Below, piece after piece: positions 22,009 through 31,120 of a stretch of 64,000 nucleotides of DNA. Numbering within the stretch: position 1 is the stretch's first letter; each line of letters opens with the position of its first letter. The position numbers were made by a program, and so were the translations under genes. This DNA is from Syngnathus acus (lineage: Eukaryota > Chordata > Actinopteri > Syngnathiformes > Syngnathidae), in NCBI RefSeq assembly GCF_901709675.1, contig NC_051087.1:14876067-14940066 (forward strand), read 5' to 3'. The notes beneath the pieces are model-generated. The model worked only from the letters and a program-made list of their open reading frames with translations. It was not told the origin of the DNA and made no database searches.

Positions 22009-22185
22009 ATGGACATTACTGAAGGAAGCTTTTATACACAAACCGTCATTATGGGTGACAAAAGAATTGCATATGATGCCGCTTTTAAGTTAAAGGCAGT
22101 CGATGTTGATGACATTATGGTTGCGTCACCCTTTTCTTTATTTCCCGGTCACGTCTACTCTGGAGCTATACGTGTCGCACACTAG
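19837..22185 (+). CDS. Gypsy gag-protease-RT, open frame fused to unrelated 3' sequence
   Basis: The start is ATG 19837 (MDSAESEQLADAV). In order: capsid (APPERYAGEPG, YLTGRARAWAMAEW), zinc knuckle CYYCGALGHIVVSC, protease LIDSGADESMID, RT with GKKDGTLRPCIDYSPLNQIT and an intact YLDDILIYS. The conserved TNAPAVFQ-type motif is shortened by two residues (TNAVFQ), so RT activity is doubtful. After about 22008 the same frame runs on through about 59 codons of pogo-like DNA (including RIAYDAAFKLKAVDV) to a stop at 22183-22185. No stop occurs in the Gypsy part. Confidence 0.85.
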   Translation: MDSAESEQLADAVHSQASTLAQHQQQVDALGVDVHEIRATQEDFRAAVAAQVGSLSRQMQDIVTLLTAGPTATPSPPVPSPIDRQIPAPMAMGVRLAPPERYAGEPGGSKAFVTGCEMQFERSPGDFPTERSRVAYMLSYLTGRARAWAMAEWARDSVTCRSLSAFVEALRMVFDPVSSDREKARELCQLSQGREPVSDYAIRFRTLATECGWNQTALYDVFLRGLSGTIQDQLVPLDLPADLDALIALAVRTDNRLQERKKQRASRSATVFPPVAGLASPHLETHRQPSNTALLPPGAEPMQLGRAKLSAEEKQRRRQEGRCYYCGALGHIVVSCPEKRTMKVGVFSGSQQKARTLPIGTLTCLGKITKLGVLIDSGADESMIDWTFARRLGIRTEPLATTVKAEALNGQALFDTTHVTEPLSLSFGTHHEKVRLHVITSPKNPIILGYPWLSRHNPTMDWASGEIRGWGPRCQESCVVPNPPISLNRSSDPETPDLTGVPVCYHRLADVFSKAKASSLPPHRPYDCAIELLPGASIPKGRLYSLSGPEKQALNEYIDASLKAGLIRPSSSPAGAGFFFVGKKDGTLRPCIDYSPLNQITIKNRYPLPLMSAVFDQLQQARVFTKLDLCNAYHLVRIREGDEWKTGFNTPRGHFEYLVMPFGLTNAVFQAMINDVLRDFLDHFVHVYLDDILIYSPDLETHESHVKSVLQRLLDHQLYVKAEKMDITEGSFYTQTVIMGDKRIAYDAAFKLKAVDVDDIMVASPFSLFPGHVYSGAIRVAH

Positions 22186-22861
22186 TTTAATGTAACTTTG
22201 CGCTTCGTGCATGAATAAAATTAGCATGAACAGACCCTCATCATGGAAAATGCTAAAAGAAATGGATGAAAGGAACGATGAAAGAGAGACTGACCAAGTG
22301 TGTGGCAAAGGATATCTGACGCTGTTCCAATCGGACACTGAGTAGGAAGACTTCGATGGTTTCAGTGCACAAGAGGATGTTTTTTTAACCAGCCCTGTTA
22401 GTGCTGTGCTACCGTGTTGCTGCTGTGTTAAAGCCGTGTCTCAGTGACTTTTACTGGTATGTTTTTTTATCCAGCCATATTAGTGCTGTGTTACTTCCGT
22501 GTTGCTGCGATATTGCTGCCGCGTCAGGCAGTGTTTCGAAAGAAATGTTATGGTATGTTATCAAAACTTTAAAAAGGCTTTCTGTGTACCGTCTTTCTTT
22601 GTAAATAACTCGCGTGCACACTTCCGTGTTGCTGCGGTACTACAGCTGCGTCACAGGCAGCGTTTAGAAAGAGATGTTAAAGTATGTTATTAAAACGTTA
22701 AAAAGGCTTTCTGTGTACTATCTTTCTTTGTAAATAACTCGTGCGCACGTGCGGCTTATTGTCCGGTGCGGCTTGTATAAGAAATAAACTAAAATATTTC
22801 CGGATTTTAGCTAGTGCGGTTTATAGTCCGGTGCGGCTTATAGTCCGAAAATTACGGTACA
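22009..22861 (+). mobile_element. pogo-like (Tc1/mariner) transposon remnant
   Basis: The right end GGCTTATAGTCCGAAAATTACGG is the inverse of the CCGTAATTTTCGGACTATAA end seen at 26738. A piece reading AYDAAFKLKAVDV resembles the start of a pogo-type transposase. A piece near 22310 reads YLTLFQSDTE, a typical acidic C-terminus. The left end is missing at the junction with the Gypsy element. Confidence 0.65.
22480..22740 (+). repeat. about 130-bp unit in tandem, two copies
   Basis: The block containing AAAAAGGCTTTCTGTGTAC and TCTTTCTTTGTAAATAACTC occurs at about 22571 and again at about 22700. It lies within the pogo-like remnant. Confidence 0.7.
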
Positions 22862-23527
22862 TTTTTAGGAGTGATAATCGACCACAACTTAAACTGGAAA
22901 CCACATATAAGGCATATCAGATCCAAGCTGGCAAGTACTGTGGGGATTTTATGTAAAACAAGAACAACTGAACAACAAATCACTGCAAACACTGTACTGT
23001 ACACTCTTTTTACCATATCTGAATTAGTGTCGAAGTATGGGGAAACACCTACAGGAGTAACCTGCAGACAATATACAACATGCAAAAGAGAGCAATACAG
23101 ATAGTAAATAAGGTAGGATATTATGAACACACAAATGCACTGTTTCTAAAAGCACAGTCATTTAAATTTTGGGATCTGGTAGAACTAAAACCTGCTCAAT
23201 TTCTGTTTAAACCACGTCAAAATCCACTCCCCGGAAATATTCAAAGATTGTTTAGTGAGCGAGAAGGGGAATATGAGCTGAGAGGCAGATTGAACCTCAA
23301 ACAACCGATTGCTCATAGCACTTTGAAGAGCATGTGTCTGTCTGTCTGTGGGGTGAAACTGTGGAACACATTGCCGGAAGAGATCAAGGAATGTAAAAAT
23401 CTTGTCCAGTTTAAAAGAAAGTGCAAAAACTTTATTCTGGAACAAGTACAAATATGATGGGAGGTAAATCAGGACCTATGGGACATTTTGTATTTCTATT
23501 TGTGTATGTGTATTTAAATGTATAGGT
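22862..23527 (+). pseudogene. jockey-group LINE, C-terminal domain
   Basis: FLGVIIDHNLNWKPHIRHIR, then a frame change to MQKRAIQIVNKVGYYEHTNA and LKFWDLVELK-type sequence, ending with GVKLWNTLPEEIKECKNLVQ and a TGA at about 23456. The same motifs follow the RT in the LINE at 53300-57680. The 3' UTR continues after a hAT insertion at 23528. Confidence 0.75.
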
Positions 23528-23546
23528 CAGGGGTGGGCAAACCTTT

Positions 23547-24963
23547 TGTCAAGACTCGCCCCTCCTGTGTGCTCATGTCCGTGGTTTCTGTCTGTGTGCT
23601 TGCCCCTCCCCTCCTGTGTGCCCATGATTTGTGTAATCACACGCACCTGCCTCTCGTTACCTGTGTCTTATTTAAGTTCTGTTTGCGTGTCACTCTCTGT
23701 CGGAGCATTGCACGAGATGTGCGGACCATGCATGTCTCACTGTCACGCGGTTTGTTTTGTTCCTGTCTTTTGTTTCACGCTTTGGCGGTCTGTCCTTTTG
23801 GTTTTGCTTAGTCACGTCAGTTTGCCGGGTTTGTCCTTTGGTTTCTGCAATAAACCCTGGTCCAAGCTGCATTTGGTCGTCCTCGCTCCATTCCTCCACC
23901 CCGTTCCTGACAGAATGCTCCGACCAACACAGCGACCAGCGCTTGGACCAACCGTTGCCCGCTCCCGCAAACTGCTGCATGGTCGCTACAGAGCTGGGCT
24001 CCAGCGGCGCAAGACGCACTACCGCCCCCCGACCCAGTTCCGACGGCGCGGATGCTGCGGCCGCCACCAGTTCCGGCGGCGCGGATCCAGCGGTCGTTAC
24101 CCAGTCGGCCTTCGGCGGCGTGTGACGAGTGGCCACCACCCGACCCAGTACCAGCGACGCAAGATGCACGGTTGCCCCTCAACACAGATCCAACGGCGCA
24201 GATGCTGCGGCCGCCACCAGTTCCGGCGGCGCGGATCGAGCGGCCGTCACCCAGTCGGCCTTCAGCAGCGCATGACGCACGGCCGCCCCCCGACCCAGTC
24301 CCGACGGCGCGGATGCTGCGGCCGCCACCAGTTCAGGCGGCGTGGATCCAGCGGCCGTCACCCAGTTGGCCTTCGGCGGCGTGTGACGTGCGGCCGCCAC
24401 CCTGACCCAGTTCTGACGGCGTGGATGCTGCGGCTGCCACCAGTTCCGGCGGCGCGGATCCAGCGGCCGTCACCCAGTCGGTCTTCGGCGGTGTGTGAAG
24501 TGCGGCCGCCTCCCCGTTCTCTCCCGCCCCTTGTTGGACAGTTTTGGATTTTTTGCTTTTTTGGGACGTCGGGAGCCGTCCCTTGTGGGGGGGGTTCTGT
24601 CAAGACTCGCCCCTCCTGTGTGCTCATGTCCGTGGTTTCTGTCTGTGTGCTCGCCCCTCCCCTCCTGTGTGCCCATGATTTGTGTAATCACACGCACCTG
24701 CCTCTCGTTACCTGTGTCTTATTTAAGTTCTGTTTGCGTGTCACTCTCTGTCGGAGCATTGCACGAGATGTGCGGACCATGCATGTCTCACTGTCACGCG
24801 GTTTGTTTTGTTCCTGTCTTTTGTTTCACGCTTTGGCGGTCTGTCCTTTTGGTTTTGCTTAGTCACGTCAGTTTGCCGGGTTTGTCCTTTGGTTTCTGCA
24901 ATAAACCCTGGTCCAAGCTGCATTTGGTCGTCCTCGCTCCATTCCTCCACCCCGTTCCTGACA
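23547..24963 (+). mobile_element. young non-autonomous LTR element with GC-rich repeat interior
   Basis: Two 366-bp LTRs (23547-23912 and 24598-24963) start TGTCAAGACTCGCC and end CGTTCCTGACA. They differ at one position by eye. The 5-bp duplication is CCTTT (23542-23546 and 24964-24968). A polypurine tract (GTGGGGGGGG) precedes the 3' LTR. The 685-bp interior has no gag, protease, RT or integrase. It must rely on proteins from an autonomous relative. LTR length and ends are like the family of the solo LTR at 28272-31316. Confidence 0.93.
24052..24405 (+). CDS. Pro/Ala/Arg-rich repeat frame inside the LTR element (function unknown)
   Basis: A 117-residue open frame made of imperfect repeats. 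The repeated block is about 30-40 residues: MLRPPPVPAARIQRPSPSRP followed by SAACDxRPPPDPVPT. I recognise no domain. The alternative plus-strand frame is also open (24xxx region rich in RRRGCCGRHQF), because the DNA is a GC-rich tandem repeat of about 120 bp. It may be a by-product of composition, or a retained structural peptide; I cannot decide from sequence alone. Confidence 0.3.
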   Translation: MLRPPPVPAARIQRSLPSRPSAACDEWPPPDPVPATQDARLPLNTDPTAQMLRPPPVPAARIERPSPSRPSAAHDARPPPDPVPTARMLRPPPVQAAWIQRPSPSWPSAACDVRPPP

Positions 24964-26429
24964 CCTTTTGACTTGCGGGCCGAACTGGGTTCTAAATTTG
25001 GACCGGAGGGCCGAACCAGGAGCAGATGGATGTAGTGTTTGTGTGAAGTAATATAAACGACCTGTAAAAGTCATTGCATAAAAGGTTTTGGCCTTTAGTA
25101 GGTAGTAAAGCATGGATATTCAAAAAAACGTTTTTGAAAACAAATGCATTTATTAACAGCACTAAAAAAAAGTGATTCTCATAAAATACGACACTGTTAT
25201 TATGAATAACAGTCTCCATCACTTCAGTGCCTGCAGGTCAGATTAATGAAAGATGTTTATCTTATGAGATCACATCAAACGGCAAACATTCTGACCAAAT
25301 ATATCATCTTGAAGAATCGGTGAAAGCATACATCCAAATAAAGTAATCAAAACGGCAACACAGTGAGGGATATCTGAAAATCAGAGCAGAGTTTTAACTC
25401 GCAAACACCTGGTAACAGAGGTGAGGAAACGGGAAACAGTTCCTTAAAGTCAGCCTTAAGAACTTTACAGGTTAAGATTAGTCGCAAACAGGTGGTGCAT
25501 CAATGTCCTTGAGCATCCTGTATTGTTTGAAAATGAGAATGGTCGCTAGTTTCAATCCCTGCTATTTGTACAAATTATATTCAAAATGCATTTTTTTACA
25601 ACAAACTTGAGAGCCTCCCCTTCATTTTCAGTGGGAACAGTGTTGTTGGTCTCCCTTTTTTGCTAGTGCGTCATAGTCTGGAGTAAAATTTGTTGTGGCA
25701 ATTCTTAGGAGAGATCCGAGGTGTTGGTCCGTTTACCTAGATCTGTGACGGGTTGATGTTGATGCTCATGTGGCTGAACGTCACGTCGCGTACGTCGAGC
25801 CAAATTGGCCACTCTTTTTTAACCACTCGGCACTCAGTGTCCACCTTGCTTTTCCTTGGGCGACTCATTTTAATGGAAGGATTCCAGGGGAAGGTTTGTG
25901 GGTGGCTTTAGCGTAAAACTGTATCTGAAAGCTCAGCGCGCGAATTACAAGAATGCTGTCGTCACAGCCCACGCTCTAAATTCGGGACTGATACAACTAG
26001 AGCGCGAGTGCGCCATGTCCGTACTGAGTACGTTCACGCACTTGTGAGTGTGCACCGAGCTTTCTGACACGGCTTCCGGTAGTAAATGCGCAGGCGAGCG
26101 GTTCCCCATCTACTGGGGAAACGCAGTCATTGCAGGCAAAATGACCCAAAAAAATACAATTTATTCAGGGTTGGCGGGCCGGATTAAACGGTCCCGTGGG
26201 ACGGATGTGGCCCGCGGGCCGTAGTTTGCCCACCCCTGGTATAGGTGGTAGGTGGCGTGTATATGGGCATGTATGTATATGTATGAACACTACGTGTTGT
26301 AAATATATACATTTGTGTATTTAAATGTATGCATGTGTACTGCATATGCCTACATGTAAGACTTAAAGGCAAACAGGTTAGGGCATTTACAAGCTATTTA
26401 GCTTCAACCTTAACCCTTTCGGTCAGCTT

Positions 26430-26660
26430 TCTGAACTTTGAGCCTCAGGGCTCTTTTCATTTTGTTTTGTTTCTGTGTTATTGTGTTTTATTTTATTTAT
26501 TATTTATTATTTATGGTTTGTGCCTTCTTGTTTTTGTTTTGTGTCGCCTACTTGTATGTCTCGTCACCGTGGGATGGAGGAAACGGAATTTCGGTTTCTT
26601 TGTGTGTCTTGACATATGAAGGGATTGACAATAAAGCTGACTTTGACTTTGACTTTGTTT
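26430..26660 (+). mobile_element. Rex1-like LINE 3' tail
   Basis: It carries the 3' UTR signature shared with the copies at 2635 and 11400: TTTGTGCCTTCTTGTTTTTG, CGTCACCGTGGGATGGAGG and a final ACAATAAAGCTGACTTTGAC run. It lies within the 3' UTR of the jockey-group LINE. No coding part is retained. Confidence 0.7.
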
Positions 26661-26737
26661 TTTTTAATTCGCCTTCTGTGGATACTTTTGTACTGAATAT
26701 GATGTATATATTTTGCTGATCGAAATAAACTAAACTA

Positions 26738-26907
26738 CCGTAATTTTCGGACTATAAGTCGCACCGGAGTATAAGTCGCACCAGCCATAAAATGCCCAAA
26801 AAAGTGAAAAAACCCCATATATATGTATATAAATCGCTCCTGAGTATAAGTCGCCCCCCCACCCAAACTATGAAAAAAAACCGCGACTTATAGTCCGAAA
26901 ATTACGG
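26738..26907. mobile_element. 170-bp MITE of the pogo-like family
   Basis: The inverted ends CCGTAATTTTCGGACTATAA and TTATAGTCCGAAAATTACGG flank a 170-bp element with TA on each side. Internal ATAAGTCGC motifs are repeated. It shares ends with the remnant at 22009-22861 and inserted at the tail of the jockey-group LINE. Confidence 0.88.
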
Positions 26908-26934
26908 TAATCTAAAAAAAATAGGTTGTTAAAA

Positions 26935-27330
26935 TGTGCATTATTAGGCTAAAATGCTTTATTGTGTGAAGAACGTTTTCTCACCATCACAAGGTGAATG
27001 TATACTGACACAAAGTAGTACATAGAAGACCATTACAAACACACCTCAGCAAATATGGGGACAGATTGACTAGCCACACAGTTCACGCAACAAACAGCTA
27101 CCCTGAATGCACGGAGTCCTTTTTAAATAGCAGGTTCAATCAGTGCACCTGGTGGCACATCTGAAACCAATCACTGATGAAGCCACGCCCACCCTGCACT
27201 GATGGGTCAGATGGGTATGAGGAGCACCAATCAGAGATCACCACCATTCAGATTATGAACTGCCACAAAATATTGTGGCAACGGAGGATAAATTTGCTAA
27301 AGCAGTACTAGCCGTAACAGCTTAAAGCAA
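26935..27330 (-). repeat. dispersed LTR-like repeat, copy 1
   Basis: About 390 bp that recurs in the opposite orientation at 38080-38440. Shared blocks include the complement of GTTTCAGATGTGCCACCAGG and the pair CACCTTGTGATG / AATAAAGCATT. In this orientation a polyadenylation-like AATAAA lies near one end, as in an LTR, but I did not find TG...CA ends or a target duplication. Confidence 0.5.
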
Positions 27331-27410
27331 TATTATCACATGATTAACAAAGGGATGCCCACTGCCATAGGATTGTATGGTGGCGTGTTAAGAATTAGTA
27401 AAATAAACTG

Positions 27411-27625
27411 GTTGATCCAAATGTTTTTATGATGTTTTAATCAGTGCAGTTAATCAACAGGTTGATTCAAATGTTTGTATGTTTTAATCAGTACAGTTTA
27501 TCAACAGTTTGATTCAAATATTCTTATGTTTTAATTAGTATGGTTCATCAACAGGTTGATTCAAATGTTTTTATGATGTTTTATTCAGTATGGATAATCA
27601 ACAGGTTGATTAAAATGTTTTTAGG
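27411..27625 (+). repeat. tandem repeat, about 55-60 bp unit, four copies
   Basis: The unit contains CAACAGGTTGATTCAAATGT followed by TTTTATGATGTTTTAATCAG. Copies differ by substitutions and a short indel. AT-rich and without coding potential. Confidence 0.8.
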
Positions 27626-27670
27626 AGGACAACATATTTAATGCTCAAACTTTATTTATTAACTTCCAAA

Positions 27671-27742
27671 TAGCAGAGGATGGTTTCGATCCATCGACCT
27701 CTGGGTTATGGGCCCAGCACGCTCCCGCTGCGCCACTCTGCT
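27671..27742 (-). tRNA. initiator tRNA-Met (CAT)
   Basis: The minus strand reads AGCAGAGTGGCGCAGCGGGA at the 5' end. The anticodon loop is CCCATAACC with anticodon CAT, and the T loop reads ATCGAAA. The 7-bp acceptor stem AGCAGAG/CTCTGCT is perfectly paired and the discriminator base is A. The features are those of vertebrate initiator tRNA: the A1:U72 pair, three G:C pairs in the anticodon stem and the AUCG T loop. It would carry Met to the start codon. The 72-nt length excludes CCA. The D loop may differ by one base from common vertebrate copies. No strong T-run follows on the minus strand, only TTTGG, so transcription termination looks weak. Confidence 0.93.
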
Positions 27743-27987
27743 GCTCAGTGCTAGTCCTTCATGATGTCCTCTAATCAGCAAACAAGCATTCGGATCCAGC
27801 GCAACTGGATTCTGATTGTCATTCATATTGTTTCGACTCTGTTGTGTACAGGCTTCATTACATTATGAACAAAGCTCAGTCGGGCATCACTAACCTGGGT
27901 GCTGGTGGAGAAACCAACTTTTTATCCTCCAAATTCACGTTTTAATAAATTTGTCAACAAAATACAATGTAGAAATTACAGGTGGTT

Positions 27988-28070
27988 GGTAGTGTGGCCG
28001 AGCGGTCTAAGGTGCTGGATTAAGGCTCTGGTCTCTCCTGCGACGTGGGTTCAATCCTCCCACTTTTGCA
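27988..28070 (+). pseudogene. tRNA-Leu (AAG)-like pseudogene
   Basis: GGTAGTGTGGCCGAGCGGTC is an intact tRNA-Leu start with A box. The anticodon loop GGATTAAGGC gives anticodon AAG, and GTGGGTTCAATCC resembles the B box. The 3' acceptor strand (CACTTTTGCA) no longer pairs with GGTAGTG, and the T arm is disturbed. Functional tRNA-Leu would have a CACTGCC-like end, so this copy is probably dead or is an old tRNA-derived repeat. Confidence 0.75.
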
Positions 28071-28810
28071 TCAGTTTCGTTCTACTCTTCTGGCCCAACT
28101 CTTTCCAGCGCAGCCGTTCGGTACATATGATGACCCTGGAAAGTTCTTTGCAAAATCTCAATCTTTGCCTTTTATGTTCACCGGGACTACCCATTTAATA
28201 CCTGCACTGTGTATTTGGATAGAGACTGCTGAAAGGAGACACATACATATGCCTCGTGAACGACTACATGCTGTCAGGAATGATTGGAGCCGGGCGACCA
28301 AATGCAGCTTGAACCAGGGTTTATTGAAGGGAAAGGGAGTTGGAAGGGAGGTAGGTGGGGAAACGAAGACACAGACGGGATAGAGACTCTCGGCCAGCGA
28401 ACAGATATACAGAAGTCCAGTCGGACACGGAACAGATTCTGACCGTGAGCCTCCAGACAAGACCGAGGTGCAACTGAGGTGTTTGGAGGAAGTAATCTGG
28501 GGAGAGGACGCTGGCGCTGATTGTTCGCAGCTTCTCCACCAGAATTAGTTTAGTTTTAGTGTTTTTATTTATTTATGTTTTAGCCATTATTAAAGTTTAG
28601 TTTTTAGCATCTAGTTTTAGTGTGCAGGCTGGAGCGGTCGGGCCGCAGTTGCCGGGACCGCAACAAGCGGGCAATAAGTTGAGCGGAGAGGCCCTGTCGG
28701 GTGGAGCTGGCGAGGAAGGAGAGGACGGTGTTGGTGAGGCTGGCGCGGTCGGCCCACGGTCGCCTGGACCGCGGCGAACCTCCACAGTTAGCCGGCTGCC
28801 TACTACTACT

Positions 28811-31120
28811 AAATCTCATTCAGAAATTTCAAAAACATCAACCAAGACACTATAGCACAGGACCTCCAGCTTCTCCCCTCCTCCTCTGCAACCTTTCCAT
28901 CAGTCAGCAAGGCAGTGGACCATTACAATAACTCTTTGGCCAAACTTCTAGGTATCCACGCCCCCCCCAAAAAAAAGAACAGTCACTTTTTCACGCTCAG
29001 CCCCCTGGTACACCAGTGAGCTGCGTCTGATGAAGTCAACTGGACGCATCCTGGAGCGACGTCTCAAAGCCTCAGGACTGACCGTGCACAAACAGACCTA
29101 CAAAGAACATCAGAAGGCCTACTCAAAAGCCCTTGGGACTGCACGTGCCCAGGTCTACTCCAATATCATAAACAATACCCCTGGAAATTCAAAACAGCTC
29201 TTTTCAACCATCAACCACTTTCTCAAACCCCAACCCACCACTCCAACAGAATCCTCAGAGGTAGTGTGCAATAACTTTATGACCTTCTTTACCGCTAAGG
29301 TTGAAAACATCCGCACCCAGCTCCTCTCCTCTTCTGGCCCCTCCACTTCACCTCCACCCCCCTTCCTTCCACCCGGGACAGTCCAGCCTCTCCGCTGCTT
29401 CTCCCCTATCTTGCAGTCGGAGGTAGAGGACATCATCAAAAAGATAAAACCCTCCACATGTGCCCTGGACCCTTTCCCCACAGCCCTCATTAAACAAGAA
29501 CCCTCAGCCATTAGTCCCCTAATAACCAATGTCATCAACCTCTCACTCCAGTCTGCCTCTGTACCCCCTGCATTGAAGACAGCCATCATTACCACCCTGC
29601 TCAAAAAACCCTCACTTGACCCGGACAACCTTGCCAACTACAGACTGATATCTAACCTCCCGTTCCTCTCCAAGGTTCTGGAAAAAGTGGTAGCTGCCCA
29701 ACTTCACACTCATCTCACCCGCAATAACATCGCTGAGAAATTTCAGTCCCGTTTTCGCTCTGGCCACAGCACTGAAACAGCCCTTGTTAGGGTCACCAAC
29801 GACCTTCTCATGGCTGCCGATGCAGGCTCCCCGTCACTCCTCATTCTGTTGGATCTGTCCGCTGCATTTGACACTGTCCACCACAATATCCTCCTTAACC
29901 AACTTCACTCCACTGGATTCTCTGGCACTGCTCTAACCTGGCTTCAGTCCTACCTCTCGAACCGAACCGAGTACGTTTCCCTGGGAGGGAAAAAATCCGA
30001 CACTCACACTGTCACCTCCGGTGTCCCCCAGGGATCTGTACTCGGTCCTACTCTCTTCACTCTCTACATGCTACCCCTCGGCAATATAATCAGGAAGTTC
30101 GGCATCTCATATCATTGTTATGCGGACGACACCCAGCTATACCTCAAACTCGACCCCCCGCCCTCCACAACCCAGCTTCCTCCATCTCCCTCATCCACCC
30201 TCTCCCTGTGTCTGGAGGAGATAAAGGCGTGGATGAATCTCAGCTTCCTGCAAGTCAACAGTGACAAAACCCAAGCCATGTTAATTGGCACTCCCCATCA
30301 GATCCATACCTGCCCAATATCAAGCATCTCATTCGCCGGTCACACTATCCCCCTCTCAGCCACTGTCACCAACCTGGGTGTGAAACTGGACCCTCAACTC
30401 AACCTAGAGTCACACATAAAACACATCTGCAAAACCTCCTTCTTCCACCTCAGGAATATTTCCAAACTCCGCCCCACACTTACCCTGACGGATGCTGAGA
30501 AACTTGTCCACGCCTTTATCTCCTCAAGGCTAGACTATTGTAACGCACTCATCGGGATCCGCAAGAGCCTCCAGAGGCTTCAGTACATCCAAAACAGCGC
30601 TGCTAGGATCCTGATGAGGGTGCGGAAAAGCGACCACATCACACCCATCCTCCGTTCTCTGCACTGGCTCCCTATCAAATTCCGAACTGATTATAAGATC
30701 GCCCTCCTCACTCACCAGTGTATCCTCGGACATGCTCCCCCATACCTCAAAGAACTCCTTGCCCCAAAACCTGCCACCCGAAGCCTCCGCTCATCCAATT
30801 CACACCTTCTCCACGTCCCGAAAACCAAGTTGCGCACCATGGGCGACCGGGCCTTCTGCCATGCAGCCCCCACACTGTGGAACTCCCTCCCCGACCACCT
30901 AAGAGCACCCCAATCCACTGACTCTTTCAAAACCGGACTTAAAACTCACCTCTTTACTCTAGCATTTCCGTAATTCCTGTTCTCATATCCTGGTTGTCGT
31001 CCAGTTGTTTTATATTTGTCCTTGCTTTGTTTTCTTGTTTTTACTTGCCATGTAGCACTTTGAGATTCCCCCGAATGTAAAGTACGTTATAAATATATTT
31101 TATTATTATTATTATTATTA
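28811..31120 (+). mobile_element. L2-type LINE, 5'-truncated
   Basis: L2-like coding homology is visible from about 28811 (INQDTIAQDLQLLPSSSATF), with a stop upstream of the long frame. It ends in the 3' UTR with ATTATTATT repeats (about 31100-31120). The true left boundary inside the solo LTR was not fixed and could lie as far left as about 28545. The endonuclease domain is missing. Confidence 0.85.
29030..30973 (+). CDS. L2 LINE reverse transcriptase (no endonuclease)
   Basis: A 647-residue open frame. The N-terminal helical part (KSTGRILERRLKASGLTVHK) precedes the RT. RT motifs in order: LKKPSLDPDNLANYRLISNL, FQSRFRSGHSTETALVRVTN, LLDLSAAFDTVHHNILLNQL, SGVPQGSVLGPTLFTLYM and the catalytic CYADDTQLYL. 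The C-terminal domain has FISSRLDYCNALIGIRKSLQ, LRSLHWLPIKFRTDYKIALL and FCHAAPTLWNSLPDHLR. NYRLISNL has Leu where Pro is usual (NYRPISNL). The first Met is an internal codon. The frame is well kept but lacks the APE endonuclease. Confidence 0.9.
   Translation: MKSTGRILERRLKASGLTVHKQTYKEHQKAYSKALGTARAQVYSNIINNTPGNSKQLFSTINHFLKPQPTTPTESSEVVCNNFMTFFTAKVENIRTQLLSSSGPSTSPPPPFLPPGTVQPLRCFSPILQSEVEDIIKKIKPSTCALDPFPTALIKQEPSAISPLITNVINLSLQSASVPPALKTAIITTLLKKPSLDPDNLANYRLISNLPFLSKVLEKVVAAQLHTHLTRNNIAEKFQSRFRSGHSTETALVRVTNDLLMAADAGSPSLLILLDLSAAFDTVHHNILLNQLHSTGFSGTALTWLQSYLSNRTEYVSLGGKKSDTHTVTSGVPQGSVLGPTLFTLYMLPLGNIIRKFGISYHCYADDTQLYLKLDPPPSTTQLPPSPSSTLSLCLEEIKAWMNLSFLQVNSDKTQAMLIGTPHQIHTCPISSISFAGHTIPLSATVTNLGVKLDPQLNLESHIKHICKTSFFHLRNISKLRPTLTLTDAEKLVHAFISSRLDYCNALIGIRKSLQRLQYIQNSAARILMRVRKSDHITPILRSLHWLPIKFRTDYKIALLTHQCILGHAPPYLKELLAPKPATRSLRSSNSHLLHVPKTKLRTMGDRAFCHAAPTLWNSLPDHLRAPQSTDSFKTGLKTHLFTLAFP

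Larger units (their letters stand above)
23528..26238. mobile_element. hAT element with CAGGGGTGGGCAAAC ends
   Basis: The ends are CAGGGGTGGGCAAACC and GTTTGCCCACCCCTG. The 8-bp duplication GTATAGGT is exact (23520-23527 and 26239-26246). Without the LTR element nested in it, it is about 1.29 kb. It is the same family as 33904-35227, in the opposite orientation. Near the right end the minus strand encodes a start like that of a GTF2IRD2-type hAT transposase. It lacks a complete gene and is non-autonomous. Confidence 0.92.
11681..26737 (+). mobile_element. jockey-group LINE carrying a stack of later insertions
   Basis: LINE pieces occur at 11681-11891 (endonuclease start, SIIHRNSRSLYTNFQNIKDY, AISETWLSLEKG), 19089-19313 (endonuclease continuation ending near the VSCVYRAPSSS motif), 22862-23527 (C-terminal domain) and 26247-26737 (3' UTR with an AATAAACTAAAC-type tail). 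It is homologous to the better copy at 53300-57680. Between the pieces lie two Gypsy elements, a pogo-like remnant, a hAT with a nested LTR element, and a Rex1-like tail. The RT core between 19313 and 22862 is missing. Confidence 0.75.

Noticed and set aside
23546-24862. 438-codon frame across the 5' LTR, interior and 3' LTR
   Set aside because: It reads through both LTRs and a tandem GC-rich repeat; the length comes from repeat composition rather than coding constraint.
27411-27625. Possible CRISPR-like array
   Set aside because: Units are contiguous and diverged without spacers, and the DNA is eukaryotic; it is an ordinary tandem repeat.
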